Shown piece by piece: positions 1-6,866 of a stretch of 64,000 nucleotides of DNA. The notes under the pieces were generated by a model. That model was not told the origin of the DNA. It saw only the letters and a list, made by a program, of their open reading frames with translations, and made no database searches. The DNA lies in assembly GCF_031191185.1 (NCBI RefSeq), contig NZ_CP133465.1, forward strand, positions 802,001 through 866,000, written 5' to 3'. The stretch's first letter is position 1. Every line of letters begins with the position of its first letter. A program made the position numbers and the translations under genes. The DNA is from Prevotella nigrescens. Lineage in GTDB: Bacteria > Bacteroidota > Bacteroidia > Bacteroidales > Bacteroidaceae.

Positions 1-1
1 T

Positions 2-511
2 TTGGAGTTTGGTGTACGACAAGATAAGGTTACCGGTGCACATACATACGGTGGACATGGCGAACAAATGGCTGTTTTTGCTTCTCAAGTAAAGATTGAC
101 GGCAAACCATTGTCGGAAATGAATCTTAGCAAAGAACGCTGGGAAGAAATTAAGCACGACACTGTCCAAGGTGGCTCACGTATCATAAAACTTCGTGGCC
201 GCAGCTCTTTCCAAAGCCCGGCATATAACGCAGTTAAAATGATTGAGGCTGCAATGGGTGGCGAAAAGTTCACGCTTCCTGCCGGTTGCTATGTAAACGA
301 CGACCGTCTCGGCTTCAAGAACGTAATGATGGCTATGCCAACTACAATCGACAAGACTGGCGTTCATTACGAATTGCCGACCGGAACCGAAGAAGAAATG
401 GCTGCCTTGAAGGCTTCTTACGAACATCTTTGCAAGATGCGCGATGAGATTGTAAGTCTTGGCATTATTCCTGCAGTCGCAGAATGGAAGAAAGATAATG
501 CAAATCTCTAA
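2..511 (+). CDS. mdh: Malate dehydrogenase, C-terminal part
   Basis: NAD-dependent oxidation of malate to oxaloacetate in central carbon metabolism (cytosol). The first part of the gene lies before the window, so only about 169 C-terminal residues are visible. They contain the lactate/malate dehydrogenase substrate segment GAHTYGGHGEQM, whose GGHGE holds the catalytic histidine expected of the family, followed by the usual C-terminal alpha/beta half with QGGSRIIKLRG and a closing helix. The reading frame is open to the left edge. A wobble-paired hairpin terminator follows the stop. The malate assignment over lactate rests on overall resemblance to Bacteroidetes Mdh; the specificity residues near the N-terminus cannot be seen. 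Confidence 0.82.
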   Translation: MEFGVRQDKVTGAHTYGGHGEQMAVFASQVKIDGKPLSEMNLSKERWEEIKHDTVQGGSRIIKLRGRSSFQSPAYNAVKMIEAAMGGEKFTLPAGCYVNDDRLGFKNVMMAMPTTIDKTGVHYELPTGTEEEMAALKASYEHLCKMRDEIVSLGIIPAVAEWKKDNANL

Positions 512-558
512 TAAAAGAGTTTACGAGCCATAAGGTTTATGGCAGTCAATAATTTATA

Positions 559-621
559 GTGGGTGTGTCAAAGAGGAGGCTCAATAGAGTGATTCTATTT
601 TGATACACTCACTCTTTTTTT
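559..621 (+). terminator. Rho-independent terminator after mdh
   Basis: Arms 559-572 and 599-612 pair over 14 positions with two G-T wobbles and are followed by TCTTTTTTT. It lies 48 bases after the mdh stop. Confidence 0.75.
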
Positions 622-673
622 GTGTGTAAACAAGAAAAATCCTGTCATCTTAATCTATTACTTATTTTTTTGT

Positions 674-681
674 TACCTTTG
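674..681 (+). promoter_or_regulatory. -7 box TACCTTTG for the zinc-ribbon gene
   Basis: Matches the Bacteroidetes TAnnTTTG -7 consensus and lies 90 bases upstream of the start at 771, leaving a leader of about 80 nt. Confidence 0.5.
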
Positions 682-770
682 TAGCGAAACAAGGCAATTT
701 ATAAATCTATTCACGTAGGCTATATTTCTATTCCAGTGAATTTTTATGATAATTTTAAAGCAATATAATT

Positions 771-1310
771 ATGGGATACTGTAAAAGATGTGGTACTCTA
801 ATCGACGAAAGTTCTGAATTTTGCCCTCAATGTGGTGCACCACAACAAGAAGATGGTCAAGCGGCTCAAACAAATCAAAGCAGCCAGAACGTCCAACATA
901 ATCATGAATGTTGTTGTACGGAACAATCAGGTAAAGAAAAGTTACTCAACATTCCTAAAAAGGCTTGGCGCATTATTATTCCCGTCGCAGTCCTTCTGTT
1001 GCTATGTTTCACGAACCCCAGCAAGACTAAACATGTTGAGGCTATTCACACAGAATTAATGAAAGTCTTGGAACAACAAGGTGGCAGCGAAGCTACAGTA
1101 TATGCGTCTTTAGGTGCAGGTTTCATAGACAAGGTGCTCGTTTCTAAGTTAGATGTAAGCAATTATTTTATTTTCAGCATAGGTTCTCTGCAAGATGGGA
1201 CGAAAAGCAAGATGGTATCGTTCGGTATTTTAGGACACGTCTTTACATCTGGGCTCGATAAGGAAGCACTTGGTGATATGAAGAAGACCAACAAGACACT
1301 TGGTCTTTAA
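771..1310 (+). CDS. Zinc-ribbon, single-pass membrane protein
   Basis: A 179-residue protein of unknown function. It opens with a zinc ribbon (CKRCG at about 4-8, CPQCG at about 18-22), followed by a Gln/Asn-rich linker with a His-Cys-Cys-Cys cluster. One hydrophobic segment at about 66-82 (IIIPVAVLLLLCF) is followed by a C-terminal domain of about 95 residues that resembles the DUF4359-like tails attached to zinc ribbons in Bacteroidetes. The zinc ribbon should be cytosolic and the tail periplasmic. The next gene starts 20 bases after its stop, so the two are probably co-transcribed. No enzyme motif is visible. Confidence 0.7.
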   Translation: MGYCKRCGTLIDESSEFCPQCGAPQQEDGQAAQTNQSSQNVQHNHECCCTEQSGKEKLLNIPKKAWRIIIPVAVLLLLCFTNPSKTKHVEAIHTELMKVLEQQGGSEATVYASLGAGFIDKVLVSKLDVSNYFIFSIGSLQDGTKSKMVSFGILGHVFTSGLDKEALGDMKKTNKTLGL

Positions 1311-1329
1311 CGATACTTTGAAAGATAAA

Positions 1330-1935
1330 ATGAAGTGTGGGCTGTTTGCAGTCTTGTCTGCCACAGTTTTGCTATTCATGTCTTGTCATAGGCAGCAAAG
1401 AACGAATAATCTTGCTGCCTATATTGATACGTTGTCGTTGCGTAAGGGAGACCTTATTTTTCGAGAAGGAAGAAGTGCCGAAAGTGCAATGGTCATGGCA
1501 TTAGACCGCCATAACTACTCGCATGTAGGTTTACTTTTTAATACAAAGAATGGTTGGAAAGTTGTACATGCAGTTCCTGGGGAGTCTGATAATAATACAG
1601 ATACTGTGAAATCTGAGCCTATCAGTGCATATCTTCAAAGCGATAGATGCGCAAAAGCGAAGATAGTGCGTGTGCCTTGCAAGGCTTATATTGCACAAAA
1701 AGCAGTGCAATATGCGTTACACAAAATAGGTTTTCCTTTCGACGATAATTTCGATATGGCAGATACAACCAAGTTTTATTGCACCGAATTGGTATGGCGG
1801 GCTTATCTTTCTGCTGGAATAGACATATCGAAAGGAAGACGTCATAATATAAATGTGTTAGGACTCCGTAAAACCAGCCTCTTACCTTCGGATATTACGA
1901 TGGGAAATACAATAAAAAGCATCAACCTGGAGTAG
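1330..1935 (+). CDS. YiiX/LRAT-like permuted papain-fold lipoprotein
   Basis: Probable membrane-anchored amidase or peptidase of the permuted NlpC/P60 (YiiX/YebB) family. The start at 1330 is preferred over one at 1300 because it begins directly with a lipoprotein signal (MKCGLFAVLSATVLLFMSC). The mature part has LRKGDLIFREG, the His motif NYSHVGLLF at about residue 65 and, later in the chain, the Cys motif FYCTELVWRAY. His before Cys is the permuted order of this family. The substrate is unknown; peptidoglycan or a lipid amide are possible. It follows the zinc-ribbon gene closely on the same strand. Confidence 0.75.
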   Translation: MKCGLFAVLSATVLLFMSCHRQQRTNNLAAYIDTLSLRKGDLIFREGRSAESAMVMALDRHNYSHVGLLFNTKNGWKVVHAVPGESDNNTDTVKSEPISAYLQSDRCAKAKIVRVPCKAYIAQKAVQYALHKIGFPFDDNFDMADTTKFYCTELVWRAYLSAGIDISKGRRHNINVLGLRKTSLLPSDITMGNTIKSINLE

Positions 1936-1971
1936 TTCGATGCTTTTTAGTTCTTATGTCCAGTGTGTCTT

Positions 1972-2913
1972 TTATCGCTTCTTTTTTATTTCTATCAACC
2001 TTACCGTTATTCCGCCTTGCAGTGCAGAGCTTTCGCTACTTTCGTATTTATTCGTGAGTTGAACTGTCTCTTTCAAATAGGTTACAATGCCTTCTGTGTT
2101 ATATTTATATTCCTCCTCGCTTGTTGCCGTAATGCCTAAGTCCATGTCATCATCGTCATCTTCCTCCGAATTGGAATCTTTAAGAAACTCCTCTCCAGGG
2201 TTATCTTTAGCCACGGTTTCATTACCGTTCAAAAGGTCTATATTAGTTTTCAGCCATATTGTACCATCGTCTAAACGTGCCACAGTATATTTTGTTGTAA
2301 CCGAATCTACATTCTCCGATTTTCCTTCCATTAATGGTTGCCCGTAGTATTTAAGAAGAGCAGGAATTTCCTCAAATACGTCCAGAATGTTAAGTTGCGC
2401 TTTTATCTTTTCCTTTGCTTCTGCTATTTCTTTTGCTGTTGGTTTGTGTTTTGTCTGTTTCTTCACTAACTCCAAAACGTCCGGCCATATTCTTTGCAAG
2501 TAAAGCTCTGCTATTTCGTCTTTGTTATCCAGACTTTGGAAACGTCCAGAGCTATCAATTGTAAAACGAATAGCTTTATTCTTAAGGTCGTTTTCTAAAA
2601 ATTTCTCTGCACCATTAACAAGACAAATAGCTTTATTCGTATTGTCTTTCTCGTAAATTTTTATTTCGCTTATCTGATAATCTATTTTTAAGTTTCCCTT
2701 ATTGTCCTTTTCTTTCACAATTAAATAAAACCTTCGGCGGCTCAGAGTTGATTCTGGCATCGCTTTTTGTACAGCTGCATTAGTATTGTCCACCGCGTCA
2801 TAAACAAGCGTGTCGCCTACTTGGAACTTAGGGAAAATAGTAAAGGTGGACTGGCTCCACACAGATAGAACTGCAGCGAAAGGCAGTAATAAAAGTAAAG
2901 TAATTTTCTTCAT
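1972..2913 (-). CDS. Secreted protein of unknown function
   Basis: The start at 2913 gives a clean signal peptide (MKKITLLLLLPFAAVLSVWSQS), whereas the longer form from 2946 adds 11 residues before it. The mature 290 residues have a beta-rich composition (FPKFQVGDTLVYD, RRFYLIVKEKDNKGNLKIDYQI) and a very acidic stretch of Glu and Asp near residue 250. They end in a basic tail, IEIKKKR. I recognise no family with certainty; general resemblance is to secreted DUF6263-like proteins. It converges with the lipoprotein gene that ends at 1935. This is the last ordinary chromosomal gene before the conjugative element. Confidence 0.65.
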   Translation of the reverse strand: MKKITLLLLLPFAAVLSVWSQSTFTIFPKFQVGDTLVYDAVDNTNAAVQKAMPESTLSRRRFYLIVKEKDNKGNLKIDYQISEIKIYEKDNTNKAICLVNGAEKFLENDLKNKAIRFTIDSSGRFQSLDNKDEIAELYLQRIWPDVLELVKKQTKHKPTAKEIAEAKEKIKAQLNILDVFEEIPALLKYYGQPLMEGKSENVDSVTTKYTVARLDDGTIWLKTNIDLLNGNETVAKDNPGEEFLKDSNSEEDDDDDMDLGITATSEEEYKYNTEGIVTYLKETVQLTNKYESSESSALQGGITVRLIEIKKKR

Positions 2914-3194
2914 ATCCGATAGTTTCCGTATGTAATGTGGCATCAAAGTTAATACATTTTTGCTATATTGACAAGACAGACTGCTTGTTTTTATATGGAG
3001 ACCTACAGAAAATGCGTCTTGTCATAATACTTTATAACGAGATTTCTGCAAAGCTCCCATTTACCTCAAACTGTACAAATGCCTGCCAGGTACCATCTTT
3101 TCAGGTCGTTTCCATATACTAAAATTCGCGTTTTTACTGATGTCTGCAAACGTTTGATATTCAGTTATTTATAAAAACATTAGATTTCTCTGAA

Positions 3195-3260
3195 AAAAGG
3201 TATATACTTTTTGCCTAAAAAGTATATACTTTTTGAGTAAAAAGTATATACTTTTCTACT
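3195..3260. repeat. Three tandem 22-bp palindromic units
   Basis: Units at 3195-3216, 3217-3238 and 3239-3260. The middle one contains the perfect 18-bp palindrome AAAAAGTATATACTTTTT (3217-3234). The first has one substitution and the third loses the last T. Palindrome centres are exactly 22 bases apart, about two helical turns, as in an operator array. Confidence 0.85.
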
Positions 3261-3488
3261 AAAATCTATCCCCAAGGTTCAAGAAAAGGCGAAATAGCGT
3301 GAATGATTTGTGAGTCAGTCAGTTCTGATTTTTGAGCCTTTCGGCGCAAAACCTCGAAAAGACGGGTTTGTACCAACTTCGGACAGAGCAGCGTTACCAA
3401 AACATTACCACCTCCTTTGCAAGTGAGGATTGGGAAAAACGGTAGCGAACAGTGCAAAATCCGACCTGAATTTCGGGGATTACCTCCC

Positions 3489-3498
3489 GCAAAGGTAC
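3489..3498 (-). other. Candidate left attachment core (CTnDOT type)
   Basis: On the minus strand the 10 bases read GTACCTTTGC, an exact match to the CTnDOT core GTAnnTTTGC, 124 bases before the integrase. The same string also resembles a -7 box, and no matching partner in the same orientation was found at the right end. Support is therefore weak. Confidence 0.3.
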
Positions 3499-3591
3499 TT
3501 CGATGAAAGGAAACAGGCAAATAAATTGCAGACTGTTTCTTTACCATTGAACAACAATGTTTTGCATAGCAACAAATAACCTGACAATGAA

Positions 3592-3599
3592 TAGTTTTG
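3592..3599 (+). promoter_or_regulatory. -7 box TAGTTTTG for the integrase gene
   Basis: Fits TAnnTTTG and lies 23 bases before the int start. No clear -33 TTTG at the usual spacing. Confidence 0.45.
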
Positions 3600-3621
3600 T
3601 AAACCGTAAAAAGTCAGAGTT

Positions 3622-4857
3622 ATGCGTAGTACGTTTAAGGTTCTGTTCTACCTCAAAAAGAACGCCCCCAAGAAGAACGGTTCCGTTCCCGTGATGTGTC
3701 GTATCACCATTGATGGTACAATAGCCCAGTTCAGTTGCAAATGCGACATCCATCCCGACTTGTGGGACATCAAGAGCAACCGAGCTTCGGGAAAAAGTAC
3801 CGTGGCCTTGGAAACCAACCGTTTCTTGGACAAGATACGTGTCGGCATCAATGCCAAATACAAGGAGATAGCCGAGCGGGATAACTATGTCACTGCCGAG
3901 AAAGTGAAGAACGCTTTCTTGGGCTTGGAAATGCGGCATGAAACCTTGCTGAAAGTCTTTGCCCAGCACAATGAGGACTTTTTCAAACAGGTCGATGCAG
4001 GCTTGCGATGCCCATCCACCTACCACAAGTATTGCACGGTCTATAAGCATCTGGAGGAGTTCATCAAGAACCGCTACCGTGTCAGCGACATTGCTTTGAA
4101 AGAACTCACTCCGGCTTTCATTATCGACTTTGACATCTTCCTGCGCACCGAAAAGCAATGCTGTAACAACACGGTATGGATTTACATGATGCCCCTGCGC
4201 CGTATGATTACCATTGCCCAGAATCACGGATGGATAGTCCGTGACCCGTTCGTGGATTACAGCATATCCGCCGAGAGTACCGACAGGGACTATCTGACCA
4301 AGGATGAAATCCGCAGGCTGTTGGATTTGAAATTCAGGCGTAAATCAATGGAGCTGGTTCGGGACTTGTACGTCTTCTGCTGTTTTACCGGCTTGTCCTT
4401 TACCGATATGAAGAACCTGACCAAAGATAACCTTCAGACTTCCTTTGACGGTAAACTCTGGATTATGACCAAGCGACAAAAGACAGGTGTGGAGTCCAAT
4501 ATCATGCTTTTGGATATTCCGAAGCAGATTATCGAGAAGTACGATGGCATGGCGAAGGAGGATTACCTCCTGCCCGTTCCGCAGTATATTACCGCCTGCA
4601 AGAACATCAAGAAAATCATCGGACTCTGCGGTATCGAAAAAGAGATTACGTGGCATACCAGCCGCCATACCATGGCGACGGAAATCTGTCTGACCAACGG
4701 CGTTCCCATCGAAACCCTTTCCAAGATGCTCGGACACACGAATATCCGCACCACGCAGATTTACGCCAAAATCACCCACGAAAAGGAAAGTCGGGACATG
4801 GCGGCACTTTCCGACAAACTGGGTAAGATAGAGCAGTTCAATGGTATCACTATATAA
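3622..4857 (+). CDS. int: IntDOT-like tyrosine recombinase (element integrase)
   Basis: Integrates and excises the conjugative element. It has 411 residues, the length I recall for IntDOT of CTnDOT. The N-terminal arm and core-binding regions (about 1-215) precede a catalytic domain with H345, R348 (WHTSRHT), the GH of MLGHTNIRTTQIYAKI, and nucleophile Y381. The first catalytic Arg, normally in TGLR, is replaced by Ser259 (CCFTGLSFTD). This is the hallmark substitution of IntDOT, so the absence is a family feature and not damage. It sits next to the left end and reads into the element. A 119-residue gene follows after 14 bases with a strong Shine-Dalgarno-like AGGAGG. Confidence 0.93.
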   Translation: MRSTFKVLFYLKKNAPKKNGSVPVMCRITIDGTIAQFSCKCDIHPDLWDIKSNRASGKSTVALETNRFLDKIRVGINAKYKEIAERDNYVTAEKVKNAFLGLEMRHETLLKVFAQHNEDFFKQVDAGLRCPSTYHKYCTVYKHLEEFIKNRYRVSDIALKELTPAFIIDFDIFLRTEKQCCNNTVWIYMMPLRRMITIAQNHGWIVRDPFVDYSISAESTDRDYLTKDEIRRLLDLKFRRKSMELVRDLYVFCCFTGLSFTDMKNLTKDNLQTSFDGKLWIMTKRQKTGVESNIMLLDIPKQIIEKYDGMAKEDYLLPVPQYITACKNIKKIIGLCGIEKEITWHTSRHTMATEICLTNGVPIETLSKMLGHTNIRTTQIYAKITHEKESRDMAALSDKLGKIEQFNGITI

Positions 4858-4871
4858 AAGGAGGACGAACG

Positions 4872-5231
4872 ATGAAAAGAGAAATCATAACCATCGGAGA
4901 GAAAGGAAAAATACATATCCCGACAATTACCGTTTGGATGTCGGCTTGCGAAATAGCCGATTTGTTCGGCGTATTCTCCGGCAAGGTAAACAGCCACATC
5001 AAGTCTATCTTCAAAGAGGGCTTGCTCAGGGAAGATGAGGTAATGCAAACGCTATTGTTTAGGGATGGTTCGGTGGATTTATACAACCTTGAAATGATTA
5101 CGATGCTGTCATTTCGCTTTGCCTCTCCTCACGCCCAACTCTTCCGCAAATGGGCTATCAGGAAACTTACCCAAAAGAAATCTACCACTCCGCTACTTGT
5201 ATGTTACAACAAAGATGGATGGTATAGTTAA
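4872..5231 (+). CDS. Small element protein, possible DNA-binding
   Basis: A 119-residue protein directly downstream of int, preceded by AAAGGAGGACG, an unusually good ribosome site for this phylum. The segment CEIADLFGVFSGKVNSHIKSIFKEGLL looks like a helix-turn-helix and recalls the N-terminus of RhuM/KilA-type DNA-binding proteins. The C-terminus LFRKWAIRKLTQKK is basic. No catalytic motif is seen. Co-transcription with int suggests a role in recombination or its control, but that is inference. A perfect 13-bp hairpin follows. Confidence 0.65.
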   Translation: MKREIITIGEKGKIHIPTITVWMSACEIADLFGVFSGKVNSHIKSIFKEGLLREDEVMQTLLFRDGSVDLYNLEMITMLSFRFASPHAQLFRKWAIRKLTQKKSTTPLLVCYNKDGWYS

Positions 5232-5238
5232 ATATGAG

Positions 5239-5274
5239 AACAGGCAGTAAGAAACTCTTGTCTTACTGCCTGTT
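5239..5274. terminator. Bidirectional terminator between convergent genes
   Basis: Perfect 13-bp arms, 5239-5251 (AACAGGCAGTAAG) and 5262-5274, with a 10-base loop. It lies between the stop at 5231 (+) and the stop at 5281 (-). Confidence 0.75.
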
Positions 5275-5280
5275 TCTCTG

Positions 5281-5583
5281 TCAAGGCTTCTCAAACCGAG
5301 GGCGATAATTCTCCTGCAACAGTTTTTCCACATCTTCTTCCCGGTAGAGTACCTTTCCGCCTAACTTAACAAAGGAGATTCTTCCCATGTTGCGATAATC
5401 CTGCAACGTGCGCCGGTTGATATGCAACAGGCGGGACAGTTCATCGTCCGTCAGATAGCGATGCCCGTTAAGCAGAGGTCTGTTCTTTTTCCGCAGGACA
5501 TCTATTCCCTTTATCATGCGGTCGCTCGCGTTGAGAAAGTGCGCAATCTCTTCGTTGTTCTTGGTCTTTACATCGTTGTCCAT
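5281..5583 (-). CDS. Excisionase-like helix-turn-helix protein
   Basis: A 100-residue protein whose core (YLTDDELSRLLHINRRTLQDYRNMGRISFVKLGGKVLYREEDVEKLL) is the winged MerR/Xis-type DNA-binding fold: helix-turn-helix, then a beta wing with GGKVLYR, then a closing helix. Such proteins include the recombination directionality factors Xis2c and Xis2d of CTnDOT. It is the second gene of an operon with 5621-5899, 37 bases apart, driven by the motif promoter at 5931-5990. One of four paralogues in this segment. Its exact role (excision factor or activator) cannot be told from sequence. Confidence 0.8.
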   Translation of the reverse strand: MDNDVKTKNNEEIAHFLNASDRMIKGIDVLRKKNRPLLNGHRYLTDDELSRLLHINRRTLQDYRNMGRISFVKLGGKVLYREEDVEKLLQENYRPRFEKP

Positions 5584-5620
5584 ATTTTACATCGGATTTA
5601 GTGGTGATACTATTCATTGG

Positions 5621-5899
5621 TCATAAAGCGGAGGACTGTTCGAGCAGCTTTCCGACATCCTCCGGCTTGTAGAACATCTTATACCCTATTTGCGTATAGG
5701 GCAACATTCGGTTGCTACGGTAGGTCTGCAAGGTACGCAAACTGATGTTCAGGATTTGACAGACATCCTGATTGTCCAGCCACCTGCCCATACGTCTTTC
5801 ATCACTTTCCCGACACAGGGCATCGACTTTTGTAGCCAAAATACGAAAACGTTCCATCATGGTTTCATACGTTTTCTTCTCGATTGTAATTACTTCCAT
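5621..5899 (-). CDS. Excisionase-like helix-turn-helix protein
   Basis: A 92-residue paralogue of the gene at 5281-5583. An N-terminal helix (ITIEKKTYETMMERFRILATKVDAL) precedes the helix-turn-helix/wing WLDNQDVCQILNISLRTLQTYRSNRMLPYTQIGYKMFYKPEDVGKLLE. It is the first gene after the promoter at 5931-5990, with a leader of about 25 bases. By family and position it is a candidate Xis2c-type directionality factor. In CTnDOT such proteins are reported both to promote excision and to activate transfer genes, which fits the shared upstream motif found here. Confidence 0.82.
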   Translation of the reverse strand: MEVITIEKKTYETMMERFRILATKVDALCRESDERRMGRWLDNQDVCQILNISLRTLQTYRSNRMLPYTQIGYKMFYKPEDVGKLLEQSSAL

Positions 5900-5930
5900 A
5901 TCCTTGTCTGTTTTAATTTTACACTTTGTG

Positions 5931-5990
5931 CAAATGTACTTATGGCGTAAGTATTCAAGACCAGCATTTCCTTTATTGCGTACTTGTGGC
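5931..5990 (-). promoter_or_regulatory. Motif promoter A for the excisionase-like pair
   Basis: On the minus strand GCCACAAGTACGCA (5990-5977) is followed after exactly 38 bases by the -7 box TACATTTG (5938-5931). The gene starts at 5899. The same arrangement recurs at 16513-16572, 35062-35121 and 38622-38680. Confidence 0.75.
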
Positions 5991-6120
5991 TTCGATATGG
6001 ATGCTTTTGTCGTATGGCTTTTGGAATCAGGCAGAAAAATCTCTATTCAGTACATATTTAGCATACAATCCGGACGGTTTTAACTCCCGAACTTTGCAGC
6101 ATAATCAAATTCAAAGCGTC

Positions 6121-6474
6121 ATGGATGTCATAACAATTGAAAGTAAAGCCTACCACGAACTGATGGGCAAGATAGAGAAAATCCTCCGTTATGTAGAGAA
6201 AGAGGAAAAGGCAAAGATAGAGTACGAAAACCGCCTTGTTACCAACGATGAGTTAGCCGAGATCCTCGGTATCAGCAAGCGTACCCTTCAGCGTATGCGC
6301 AGTACGGACAGAATCAGCTACAAGATGATTTATGGGCGTTGCTACTACGACCTGCATGACATCGAGAAGGCGATACGCAACAAGAGCCTGTACTGCAATC
6401 CTCAAAATCTGAAAGAGCTACGGCATAACTTCGAACTTAAAAGCAGGAGGATAAAGAATGGAACTATTGGATAG
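6121..6474 (+). CDS. Excisionase-like helix-turn-helix protein
   Basis: The start at 6121 (MDVITIESKAYHEL) aligns with the N-termini of the paralogues; the open frame upstream to 5926 covers the opposing promoter. It has 117 residues, with RLVTNDELAEILGISKRTLQRMRSTDRISYKMIYGRCYYDLHDIEKAI as the helix-turn-helix plus wing. It is divergent from the minus-strand pair and overlaps the next gene (start 6458) by 17 bases, so the two are translationally linked. Probable DNA-binding protein controlling excision or transcription of the element. Confidence 0.8.
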   Translation: MDVITIESKAYHELMGKIEKILRYVEKEEKAKIEYENRLVTNDELAEILGISKRTLQRMRSTDRISYKMIYGRCYYDLHDIEKAIRNKSLYCNPQNLKELRHNFELKSRRIKNGTIG

Positions 6475-6778
6475 AGAGACTTTCCTTGAATGGATGGAAC
6501 GCATCATGAAGCGTTTCGATGACTTGAAACAGACGACTGCCGACATACCCCAACGTCCGATGATAGATGGAGAACCGCTGCTGGATAACCAAGAGGTTTG
6601 TCTGATGCTCCAAATCAGCAAGCGCACCTTGCAACGTTATCGGGCATCGGGTACACTTCCTTTCCACATCGTTTACCACAAGACGTGGTATTTGGAATCG
6701 GAAATCCTTGCCTTTATGCAAACCCACTTTACGGAGAACCTCAAACGAAAAAGGAAGAGACCGTCCAAAGGCACGTAA
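6458..6778 (+). CDS. Excisionase-like helix-turn-helix protein
   Basis: A 106-residue protein and the fourth paralogue. The segment LLDNQEVCLMLQISKRTLQRYRASGTLPFHIVYHKTWYLESEILAFM is the helix-turn-helix with wing; the C-terminus (RKRKRPSKGT) is strongly basic. It overlaps the gene before it by 17 bases and is followed by a strong hairpin terminator at 6802-6836. Two tandem paralogues on each strand suggest duplication of an ancestral xis pair. Confidence 0.8.
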   Translation: MELLDRETFLEWMERIMKRFDDLKQTTADIPQRPMIDGEPLLDNQEVCLMLQISKRTLQRYRASGTLPFHIVYHKTWYLESEILAFMQTHFTENLKRKRKRPSKGT

Positions 6779-6801
6779 TTTCGGATTGTACGCAACAGCA
6801 A

Positions 6802-6836
6802 AGCCCCCGTTTTGTCGTAATGACAAGTCGGGGGCT
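6802..6836. terminator. Hairpin terminator between convergent operons
   Basis: Arms AGCCCCCG (6802-6809) and CGGGGGCT (6829-6836), with additional pairing TTGTC/GACAA inside. It lies between the plus-strand stop at 6778 and the minus-strand stop at 6867. Confidence 0.7.
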
Positions 6837-6866
6837 GCCGTTTGAATGTGATGATAACATTACAGA

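Larger units (their letters stand above)
2914..3621. other. Noncoding region spanning the left end of the element
   Basis: No convincing gene in about 700 bases. The left half is AT-rich chromosome-like sequence and contains three 22-bp palindromic units (3195-3260). From about 3266 the composition becomes more GC-rich and resembles the element. The sequence GCAAAGGTAC at 3489-3498 (reverse complement GTACCTTTGC) fits the CTnDOT attachment core GTAnnTTTGC. The last 30 bases hold the probable int promoter. Confidence 0.6.

Noticed and set aside
3266..3547. Minus-strand open frame of 93 codons left of the integrase
   Set aside because: No signal, domain or credible start; it lies in the noncoding end of the element and its composition is not protein-like.
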